Source: Bryobacterales bacterium
Lineage (GTDB): Bacteria; Acidobacteriota; Terriglobia; Bryobacterales; UBA6623
DNA length: 64,000 nucleotides
Reading direction: 5' to 3'
NCBI GenBank assembly: GCA_028819255.1
Contig: JAPPMB010000002.1
Location: 33,301-97,300, forward strand
Shown here: positions 28,635 to 36,027 of the stretch, piece after piece
How positions within the stretch are numbered: position 1 is the stretch's first letter
How the letters are laid out: each line of letters opens with the position of its first letter
Program-made: the position numbers and the translations under genes
Notes under the pieces: generated by a model
Database searches by the model: none
Told to the model about the DNA's origin: nothing
Seen by the model: the letters and a program-made list of their open reading frames with translations, nothing else

Positions 28635-29907
28635 GGCAAGCAGGAGTTCCGCATCTTCCAGTCCGACTGGCAGGGAGTGCGCAGCGCCTGGGACTCCGAG
28701 CTCGGCGCCCGGCGCTTCGAGGGCCGCTACGGGACGTGGATCGGCTACCTGCGCCGGCACCGCTGGCGGCTGCTCGCGTTCCTGGGCCACCACCCACACC
28801 GCCGAGGCCGTCCACGGACAGCTGGAAGTCCTGCGCCGCAACGCGGGGTGCTGGTTCCGGTCCCAGCGCAGCCTGGAGTGCCGGCTGGCGCTGGCCGTGC
28901 GCCATCTGCACCGCGGGCGCTGGAAGGGTCCCGACCGCAGGGTGTGCGCCGCATTGCCCCTCCTGCTGGCCTCGTCCGCCAGCGCCTCGAGCCGGACGCC
29001 ACCGAACTGCGGCCCGCTGGCCGCGCAGCCCGCCGCGGTCTGCGCTTCCGGATCCTCGGGCGAGGATTCCCGCCGCCGCGGCTCCCCCCTCCGGTGGCTG
29101 CTTCGCGACGGCCAGCCCGGTCCCCGCCCTGCCGGGACGGGGACACGACGCTCCAACGCCGGAAATTGAAGTGACGCTGCAGGAAACGCGTGCGCCGGAA
29201 GGCACGCTCGCCCCTCCCGGCCCCGCTCCGCAGCGTCCCTGCCTCAGCCGTGGCCCCTGCCGCTCAGCGCTGGCTTCGTTGCCCGTCCTGCCCTCCAGCA
29301 CCAAGGAACGTACACAACTTTCGTGACAAGTGCCGCGCGGACAGGGGGAAACCATGCGGCCAGCACATCCGCATCAGGCACTGATGGCCATCCTGCTCCG
29401 AGGCGAACTGTACTGTGAACTCAAGCAGATTGCTAGGGAATCGTCCTGAGTCCTTCGGACGGAGCAGACCCGCTCCAATTCCAGACACACTTCGACTCGA
29501 CTAGAACTATGCGCGTAGCAGATTCATGATTGCCAGCCGATCCGCGAACAGCATGACCGGAGCGCTGCAAGTGAAAATGCGAACCGGTCTTCTGGGTCGC
29601 ATTCACTGCTCCCCGGGCGACTGATCAGGAAGTGCGCGGCAAAGGCAGGGGTTCAGCCGACGGGATCATCGCATTGCCAAGCCCCCTCACCACTTGGGAC
29701 ATGAACCGGGCGTCGTCGAGCCTCAAAGTGATGTTGTTGCGGGGCGGAATCATGAACAGATGCCGCCCCGCTCGTAGGTGTCGCTGAAGCAGGACTGCCG
29801 CCGCCTCGATTGCAGCTCGTGGCGTGACGTTCGGTGGCAGCCATGCCGCGATCCAGCATGTCGCTCACCGCAGGTGTTGGAGCACTCGCAACGGGATCGA
29901 AAGGCTC
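28635..29907. other. decayed accessory DNA without an intact gene
   Basis: Very G+C-rich up to about 29300. One frame on the plus strand (about 28790-28990) reads like a real protein, EAVHGQLEVLRRNAGCWFRS then LECRLALAVRHLHRGRW, but has no start or matching family that I recognise. On the minus strand, 29860 down to about 29640 gives another protein-like run (LLQRHLRAGRHLFMIPPRNN, ITLRLDDARFMSQVVRGLGN) with a stop just upstream. Both look like gene remains. No RNA gene or IS end was seen. Confidence 0.35.
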
Positions 29908-30975
29908 TCACGTGCGAAGGTGAATCTCTCGTCTTGGGATCCCAACCCGGCCGGTCGCTGGACCCCGGTCCAAGTCTCGGTCGTTCCAGAACGCGCTGCA
30001 GTGGACGATTGATTCGGAGAGCGTGAGTGCTTGCACGACAAACGACTTGCCTCTGACGCGCTGCTCGGTTCCCTCCCCGATTCCTGGTGAGGCCTCGGCG
30101 GTGCGTGACCCGAGTTTTCTTAGCAGCGACAGCACCACCGTGGCGGAGGGCCGGTCCTTCGGCTTCGCGGGCTCAAGCATGTAGGAGCGGATCAGCGAGG
30201 TCCAATGGGCCTTGAGCAGTTTGTGGGTGCCGAACAACTCGATTGCAATCACCCATCTACCGTGTGCAACGGCGAAGCCAGATTGCCTCGGGAGGGGGCC
30301 AAGGTCTGAGAGGTTCTCCACCGCACCACGCCGGTCTGCGTCGCGTTCGTACACTTGGTCGGCGTCCGAGACGGCGGATGTAGGCGACGCTGAGCCCATA
30401 TTTCTGAGCATTTCCTCCGAGGCGGACCAGGCCCTTCCTTGGTCACTCATGCGGGCACGGACAAACTCATCACGGGGGGCTTGCCTATCGGCATCGACTC
30501 GACTTGCTTGCCGTTCAGATTGCGGACGGACTCGGGCGCGAGAACCTAGGTCTCGCATTCTGGAAGCCACGGCATTCTGGTTGAGGGTTCGGATTCGGGG
30601 GGGTGTATGCAAGTTTGCCCGCGTGTACTTCCTCGAACGTCCCCATCGCCCCTGTTCGAGGCACGTCACCGGAATTTCCAGCTTGGTCGACTTGGGAACA
30701 AGGATCGTGGTGTTGACCGATCGGTTCTGCTTGCCTCCCACCAAGTGTTCGCCCTCGACGATGAGGATGGGAGCCTGCGTGGGGTTGTGGGCCGAGAGCA
30801 CGGGAACTTCCGCGTTCGGAAGTTCCTCGATCACAAGTCCGGATGAGCTGCCCGTCGAGATCTCGGGAAGGCTGTTTCCTGGGAGATAGATGGGGAAGAA
30901 CGAGACACCGATGCGGGTGATCGGGGTGCCGACGGCCGCTGTCTCGAGTTGGGGTATGAATGTTCCGACATTCAT
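29908..30975 (-). CDS. ARPP-1 domain protein (ADP-ribose-linked accessory family)
   Basis: 355 residues; ATG 30975 with AAGGAG seven bases upstream. The N-terminal half fits the ARPP-1 (ARG/rhodanese/phosphatase-superfamily-associated) family: IYLPGNSLPEIS, EVPVLSAHNPTQAPILIVEG, EHLVGGKQNRSVNTTILVPK and LEIPVTCLEQGRWG. The middle is Arg/Asp-rich and probably helical. The C-terminal part has GFAVAHGRWVIAIELFG and LLKAHWTSLIRSYML. No signal peptide or membrane segment. The family is known from ADP-ribose/NAD-related gene neighbourhoods; its chemistry is not established. A perfect operator-like repeat overlaps its promoter, and an NrtR-like ADP-ribose-sensing regulator is the next intact gene, which supports an NAD-linked role. 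Confidence 0.7.
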   Translation of the reverse strand: MNVGTFIPQLETAAVGTPITRIGVSFFPIYLPGNSLPEISTGSSSGLVIEELPNAEVPVLSAHNPTQAPILIVEGEHLVGGKQNRSVNTTILVPKSTKLEIPVTCLEQGRWGRSRKYTRANLHTPPRIRTLNQNAVASRMRDLGSRARVRPQSERQASRVDADRQAPRDEFVRARMSDQGRAWSASEEMLRNMGSASPTSAVSDADQVYERDADRRGAVENLSDLGPLPRQSGFAVAHGRWVIAIELFGTHKLLKAHWTSLIRSYMLEPAKPKDRPSATVVLSLLRKLGSRTAEASPGIGEGTEQRVRGKSFVVQALTLSESIVHCSAFWNDRDLDRGPATGRVGIPRREIHLRT

Positions 30976-31006
30976 GATTCACTCCTTTGAGGTTCGAATG
31001 AACTGG

Positions 31007-31061
31007 TTATTGTGCCCTTGATGTTATCACGGGCACAATAAGTAACGCATGATATTGTCAA
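31007..31061 (-). promoter_or_regulatory. ARPP-1 promoter and operator: 11-bp perfect inverted repeat
   Basis: TTATTGTGCCC (31007-31017) and GGGCACAATAA (31031-31041) are exact reverse complements with a 13-base spacer, 32 bases before the ARPP-1 start. On the minus strand TTGACA (31061-31056) and TATTGT (31040-31035) are 15 bases apart, so one arm covers the -10 box. This is the layout of a repressor site. The nearby NrtR-like protein is the obvious candidate to bind it. Confidence 0.7.
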
Positions 31062-31582
31062 GAAGTCAACAACAAAGTCGTAGCAAGGGCCCATATTTTC
31101 GTCGGGATCGTACTCTAGAGGGGACAAATTCCAGAATCCGCCAAGTTAACGCCCCTTTGGAGCCGCCACGGCAATGACGCATTGCTTGGTCCAGCAGCAC
31201 CGCACCGCGGCCATGCCCCTTGCTATCGGAGTGCCGGCACGGTCCCGCGCCCAGGCGTGCTCGGTTGCACCGGCAATGCGGTAAGAGCGATCGGAAACCA
31301 TGCAAGGACGCTCTTCACCCCCCCGTGCCCCCGTGGACGTTCTCACCCGGAACGGCTTTGGCTGGAGGGCGTGACCGTATCCTCGTCGGTGCCTGTGCGA
31401 TTTGCGCCGGTCTCGGGTAGGGAGGTCCTCAGATTGAGGTCACATTCTGCTAACCGATTCGAGAAAGCGATTGCCTCCTCGGGTGGTGGTCCTCAACGAT
31501 GTCTGGGCAGCCAAGTTTGCCGGCAAGCTACGACCTCGCGGCTGGCCGGGCCGCCATCTATGTCCGCTTGGCTGTATCTCGC
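31062..31582. other. intergenic stretch between ARPP-1 and the NrtR-like gene
   Basis: About 520 bases with only short overlapping open frames. A minus-strand frame (about 31300-31150) reads RSYRIAGATEHAWARDRAG and could be a gene remnant, but I do not recognise it. TAGAAT at 31583-31588 is the probable -10 of the next gene. Confidence 0.35.
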
Positions 31583-31597
31583 TAGAATAAGCTCGCA

Positions 31598-32614
31598 ATG
31601 CGTTCCGGCATCTCCGCCGCGTACGACCCGAGCCAGTTTCCGGCTGTGGCGGTAACGGCGGACGTAGTCCTGTTCACGATTCTCGGAGGCGTACTTCACG
31701 TGCTCCTTGTCGAGCGTGGTATTCAGCCCTTCCTTGGCCAGTGGGCCCTACCCGGCGGATTCGTCCGGCCTGACGAGGATGTGCAAGACGCTGCCACCAG
31801 GGAGTTAAAAGAGGAGACCGGAATCGGGCACGAAGCCGTTTTCCTAGAGCAGCTCGCCACCTATGGCGATCCCGATAGGGACCCGCGCATGCGCGTGATC
31901 ACCGTCGCCTACTGGGGGGCGTGTGCCAGCGTTCCGCCCCCGTCTGGCGGGGGTGACGCTGCCCGGGCTGAACTGGTTCCGGTCGCAAGGGTGGCAAAGG
32001 GCGGGCTCGGGCTGGCGTTCGATCATGAGCGAATCACCATGGACGGTTTGAAGAGGTTGCGCTCAAAGCTGGAGTACACCGCCGTCGCTGCCAAGTTCTG
32101 CCGTCCCGAGTTCACAATCAGCGAGCTCCGCAGGGTGTATGAAGTGGTTTGGAACACGCGGCTCGATCCAGGGAACTTTCAAAGGAAGATGCGCGAAAAC
32201 CGGGCCTTCAAGCACATAGGAACCCTGCGCTCGAAACCGCGCCGGGACCGTGCGCCCAAACACGAACCTGCCTCCATGGACCTAATGTCGCCTTCTCCGG
32301 AATCGGGCGAGGCTGAGGGGGACGCCTTGCGACGGCCGGCTGCGAGCATGGCATACCAGATGCCGATGAATGCGCAGGAGGATCCCAGCCTCGATCCCGT
32401 TGGGTCGGGGAAGTCGCTCTTCGACTCGCCGGACAGGAAGGCCATCGGGCAGGTCCGCAGGAGGAGAGCCCGCGCTCCGCTACGCGGGACGGGAGGGCGG
32501 CCCGCATCGCTGTGGTCAGTGGCCGATCCCGGGACCAAACTGAATTCGCCCTTTGCGAAGAGACCTTTGCCCGCAGGTGCCGGTCGGCGTCGCCGCAGCT
32601 CCCCAAAGCGATGA
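31598..32614 (+). CDS. NrtR-like Nudix regulator with a long insertion before its C-terminal end
   Basis: 338 residues. Nudix domain ~20-150: DVVLFTILGGVLHVLLVERG, LGQWALPGGFVRPDED and RELKEETG (Nudix box). A winged helix of the NrtR type follows at ~165-210: KFCRPEFTISELRRVYEVVW, then NFQRKMRENRAFKHIG. NrtR proteins bind ADP-ribose through the Nudix fold and repress NAD-salvage genes. In the usual family GRPxxLYR ends the protein just after the wing; here GGRPASLWSV comes ~95 residues later, so a low-complexity insert separates the two. ATG 31598 lies 10 bases after a TAGAAT box (31583-31588). The ARPP-1 operator lies ~560 bp upstream. Confidence 0.78.
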   Translation: MRSGISAAYDPSQFPAVAVTADVVLFTILGGVLHVLLVERGIQPFLGQWALPGGFVRPDEDVQDAATRELKEETGIGHEAVFLEQLATYGDPDRDPRMRVITVAYWGACASVPPPSGGGDAARAELVPVARVAKGGLGLAFDHERITMDGLKRLRSKLEYTAVAAKFCRPEFTISELRRVYEVVWNTRLDPGNFQRKMRENRAFKHIGTLRSKPRRDRAPKHEPASMDLMSPSPESGEAEGDALRRPAASMAYQMPMNAQEDPSLDPVGSGKSLFDSPDRKAIGQVRRRRARAPLRGTGGRPASLWSVADPGTKLNSPFAKRPLPAGAGRRRRSSPKR

Positions 32615-32630
32615 CGATCTTCGCGCTGCT

Positions 32631-33923
32631 TCAGGCCGCAGAATAGGCTTCGTCGAGCAATTCGACAACATGGAGTACGGGCATCGGATCCAGAAACCTG
32701 CGCGCCCCCGCCTTCAACTGCAGCATGCATCCGGGATTGGCGGTGACGATCGTGTCGGCCCGGGTCGATTCCACCATGCGCATCTTGTCCTCAAGCAGGG
32801 ACATGGAGATGTCCGTGTGCTCGATGTTGTACACGCCCGCGGATCCGCAACAGATTTCACTGAATGGAAGTTCGTGCAGGACGACCCCCGGAATCGCCTG
32901 GATCATCTTCCGGGGTGGGATCTGGACCTTCTGGCCGTGCAGCAAGTGGCAGGAATCCTGGTATGTCACGGTTCGCTCCACTCTGCCGAAGTTGGTGTTG
33001 AGCTTGATCGAAGCAAGGAACTCGCTGACGTCCCGCATCCTCTCGGCGAACGCGAGTGCCCGCTTGTGCCATTCCGGGTCATGCTCGAAAAGGTCCGGGT
33101 ACTCCTTGAGGACGGAACCGCATCCGGCGGTGTTCGTGATGATGGCATCGAAGCCGCCGGTTTCAAGGGCGGCGATGTTCCTCCTCGCCTGTTCCCGACC
33201 AAGATCGCGAAGGCCCGCATGCACGTGCAGGGCGCCGCAGCATGCCTGGTCGCCCGGCACGGTGACCTCGCAGCCGTTCTTGCGCAGCACGCGCACCGTC
33301 GCCTCATTCAACCTGCTGAAGAAGACGTTCTGCATGCACCCGGCCATCAGCGCGACGCGGTATCGCGTTTCGCCCTCTGCTGGGAACACCTTTCCGATGC
33401 TGGAGAAGAAGAACGGCGCCTGCGCTTCCGGGGCCAGTCGGGCGATCTCGCCCACACGGCCCAATGCGTCAAGGAACCCGGTCTCGCGCATCATTGCTTC
33501 CAGTCCGGTTCGCCGGTAAAGCAGCAGGCCCCATCCGGCTGCCTTGAGCAGGAACGGCCTGCGCAGCACCTGGCTGTATCCCGCCCACCGCAGGAAGCGG
33601 TGTACGATCGGCCTGCGTACCGAGGTCTCGATCTGCGCCAGAGCGCCCTCGACCAGGCGGCCGTACTGCACGCCGGACGGGCAGGCCGTCTCGCAGGCGC
33701 GGCAGGCAAGGCAAAGCTCGATGTGCTCGATGTAGTCCGCGGAGATGCCCATGCGCCCCTCGGAGACCTCGACCATCTGGTAGATCCGGCCCCGCGGGGA
33801 GTCCATCTCGACCCCAAGTTCCCGGTAGGTCGGGCAGGCATTGAGGCACAGGCCGCAATGCACGCACTTGCGAAGATCGGCGTCGTGCGGCGCGTCGACC
33901 GGCACTGCAGGCTGTGATTGCAT
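32631..33923 (-). CDS. glcF: glycolate oxidase iron-sulfur subunit (GlcF-like)
   Basis: 430 residues. Two 4Fe-4S clusters: KCVHCGLCLNACPTYRELG and LCLACRACETACPSGVQYG. Two CCG domains follow: GCMQNVFF with DQACCGALHVHAGLRD, and YQDSCHLLHGQ with SEICCGSAGVYNI. GlcF passes electrons from the flavin subunits GlcD/GlcE of glycolate dehydrogenase to the membrane. Those subunits are not visible next to it: the neighbours are NrtR on one side and an AT-rich gap on the other. It may pair with GlcDE elsewhere, or serve a related D-lactate or glycolate enzyme. Confidence 0.92.
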   Translation of the reverse strand: MQSQPAVPVDAPHDADLRKCVHCGLCLNACPTYRELGVEMDSPRGRIYQMVEVSEGRMGISADYIEHIELCLACRACETACPSGVQYGRLVEGALAQIETSVRRPIVHRFLRWAGYSQVLRRPFLLKAAGWGLLLYRRTGLEAMMRETGFLDALGRVGEIARLAPEAQAPFFFSSIGKVFPAEGETRYRVALMAGCMQNVFFSRLNEATVRVLRKNGCEVTVPGDQACCGALHVHAGLRDLGREQARRNIAALETGGFDAIITNTAGCGSVLKEYPDLFEHDPEWHKRALAFAERMRDVSEFLASIKLNTNFGRVERTVTYQDSCHLLHGQKVQIPPRKMIQAIPGVVLHELPFSEICCGSAGVYNIEHTDISMSLLEDKMRMVESTRADTIVTANPGCMLQLKAGARRFLDPMPVLHVVELLDEAYSAA

Positions 33924-34524
33924 GGAAGTCAGGCGAACCGTTCGACCGGCGCCCGGAAACTCTCATGACGGGGCCGACTTGGCCGCCAACCGCCGCCAAC
34001 GTGCCGAATCGCACCCGAGCGCGTGTTGCCAAGTATACCGAAGCAGGTCTTGCCGCAAGGCTCATTCACTCAGAGCGAATCGGTCCGTGATCGGAACCAC
34101 GCAGGCCCGAGCACAGCGTCACTGGTTGATCACAATGGTTAGGTAATGCCTTTGCACCGTCTCGGTTTGACGTGAGAACTGTTGGATATCGACAGACTTC
34201 CAGTGAGTATATTCACATGAAAAATGCTGATTAACACACAGAGTTGGAAGCAAGATTCAACAGATATGAATCTCAAAATATCGAGATTTCGTTTGCATCA
34301 ACGAGCCAATTCTTAGCAATCCAAGCATTGATATCATTAGCACCATCAAAGATATTAGAACACAACAATCGCACGTTGGATCGCAGAAGGTTGTCTATTT
34401 GTCTGCTTTGATGGGGCCAGAGTCGGATTCCATGCTCCGCCGGTCGGGCCCGGCCGCCCCGAAGGGCTGGCGCAGGGCCTCTCTGCCGTGCGGCTCCGCT
34501 CCGGTGTCTTCAGCAGGTGGGGCG
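33924..34524. other. 600-base intergenic region with an AT-rich block (about 34140-34390)
   Basis: No gene is supported. From about 34140 to 34390 the base composition changes sharply to A/T-rich, unlike the rest of the window. The block contains two overlapping inverted repeats (separate entry). It could be a promoter-rich or foreign segment, or the remnant of an attachment site; nothing decides this. Confidence 0.5.
34253..34288. repeat. overlapping inverted repeats in the AT-rich block
   Basis: AGATTCA (34253-34259) pairs with TGAATCT (34267-34273). AATCTC (34269-34274) pairs with GAGATT (34283-34288). The AATCT segment is shared, so the two hairpins exclude each other. Confidence 0.6.
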
Positions 34525-35982
34525 CTACGCCAGGATGTCCTCGTGGACGATCCCGGCCACATCGGTCAGCCGGAAGTCCCGACCGGAGAAGTGGTATGTC
34601 AGCTGCTCGTGGTCCATGCCGAGGAGGTACAGCAGCGTTGCGTGAAAGTCGTGGATGTGCATCCGGTTGACGGTTGCGTGGTAGCCGATTTCGTCGGTTG
34701 CTCCGTACTGAAAGGCCTTCTTGACGCCCGCTCCTGCCATCCACACTGTGTAGCCGTACGGGTTGTGGTCGCGCCCGTCGCCTCCCTGGCTGACCGGTGT
34801 CCGCCCGAACTCGCCGGCCCAGACCACCAGCGTCTCGTCCAGCATTCCGCGCGAACTCAGGTCCTTCAGCAGGCCTGCGATCGGCTTGTCCACTTCCCTC
34901 GCGTTGGCATTGTGCCTGTTGAACAGGTCGCTGTGCTGGTCCCACTTGTACGAGTGCGTGCACTGCACGAAGCGCACGTCGCGCTCGCTGAGCCGCCGCG
35001 CCAGCAGGCACTGCCAGCCGAAGTCCGCCGTCACCGGATCGTCCAGCCCGTACAGCTTCTTCGTGGCTTCTGACTCCTTCTCCACCTCGAAGGCCTCCGG
35101 TGCCTGGATCTGCATCCGGAACGCGAGCTCGAACGACTGGATACGGGCTTCCAGGCGCGGGTCGAACTTGCGCATCTCTGCATGGCGCCGGTTGACATTG
35201 CGCAGCATGTCGAGCTCGTAGCGCTGGCGTTCGGGCGACAGTCCCTTGTTCACGAGATACTCGATGGGCTCCCCCTGCACGTCTGACACGTTCAGGCCGG
35301 CGTGCCCGATCGGAGTGCCCTGAAACGAACCTGGCAGGAACGCCGACGACCAGTTCTTTGCTCCGCCGTGCGAAAGCGCCGGCTTGATGGTGATGTAGCC
35401 CGGAAGGTTTCGGTTCTCCGTGCCGAGGCCGTAGACAACCCACGAACCCAGGCTGGGGCGCGTGAATGTGCTCGATCCGGTGAAAGTCTGCAGCAGCGCC
35501 GCGCCGTGGTCCACACCTTCCCCAACCATGGAATGCACGAAGCACATGTCGTCGACGCACCCGCGGACGTTCGGAAAGAGGTCGCTGACGAGGATGCCGC
35601 TCTCCCCGCCCGGCCTGAACTTCCAAAGAGGCTTCATCAGGGGTCCGGGCTCTTCGTCGTCGAACGCCAGCGGCCGCTCGATCGGGAGAGGCTTGCCGTG
35701 GTTCCGCACGAGGTAGGGCTTGTATTCGAAGGTGTCGATCGAGGAGGGCCCGCCGTGCATGAAGAGGAATATGACTCGCTTGGCACGGGGCCCGAAATGC
35801 GGCCTGCGGACCGCCAGGGGGTTGGCGGCGTCGAACCCGACGTCGGCGCCTGCCGCCCGGTTTCCCTCGAAGAGGCTGCCCAGGGCGAGCATGCCGAATC
35901 CGCAGGCCGCGTCCCGCAGCATTCCCCTTCGGGTCGCGGGCGCGACTGCGTTCATGTGATTGACCGTCTCTCGGTTGTTCAT
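34525..35982 (-). CDS. DUF1501 protein (sulfatase-fold, Tat-exported)
   Basis: 485 residues. The N-terminus has a Tat-type motif (ATRRGMLRDAACGFGMLALG). DUF1501 features: KRVIFLFMHGGPSSIDTFEY, VRGCVDDMCFVHSM, RPSLGSWVVYGLGTENRNLP, AGEFGRTPVSQGGDGRDHNP and the final LTYHFSGRDFRLTDV. DUF1501 proteins belong to the alkaline-phosphatase/sulfatase superfamily, lack a proven activity and almost always pair with a PSD1 cytochrome-domain protein, as here (45 bp after it on the same strand). Likely a periplasmic partner in polysaccharide or sulfated-glycan breakdown (inference). Confidence 0.9.
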   Translation of the reverse strand: MNNRETVNHMNAVAPATRRGMLRDAACGFGMLALGSLFEGNRAAGADVGFDAANPLAVRRPHFGPRAKRVIFLFMHGGPSSIDTFEYKPYLVRNHGKPLPIERPLAFDDEEPGPLMKPLWKFRPGGESGILVSDLFPNVRGCVDDMCFVHSMVGEGVDHGAALLQTFTGSSTFTRPSLGSWVVYGLGTENRNLPGYITIKPALSHGGAKNWSSAFLPGSFQGTPIGHAGLNVSDVQGEPIEYLVNKGLSPERQRYELDMLRNVNRRHAEMRKFDPRLEARIQSFELAFRMQIQAPEAFEVEKESEATKKLYGLDDPVTADFGWQCLLARRLSERDVRFVQCTHSYKWDQHSDLFNRHNANAREVDKPIAGLLKDLSSRGMLDETLVVWAGEFGRTPVSQGGDGRDHNPYGYTVWMAGAGVKKAFQYGATDEIGYHATVNRMHIHDFHATLLYLLGMDHEQLTYHFSGRDFRLTDVAGIVHEDILA

Positions 35983-36027
35983 CGCTCGTCCCCAGATGCC
36001 TCCCCGGACTTGGCTGTGCGCGGTCGC

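Noticed and set aside
28572..29174. Open frame of 200 codons after the DUF4143 relic
   Set aside because: Arg/Pro/Gly-rich translation, all frames open in this very G+C-rich stretch, and no start signal or family.
32553..33917. Long plus-strand open frame over glcF
   Set aside because: The minus-strand GlcF has all cluster cysteines; the plus frame has no motif.
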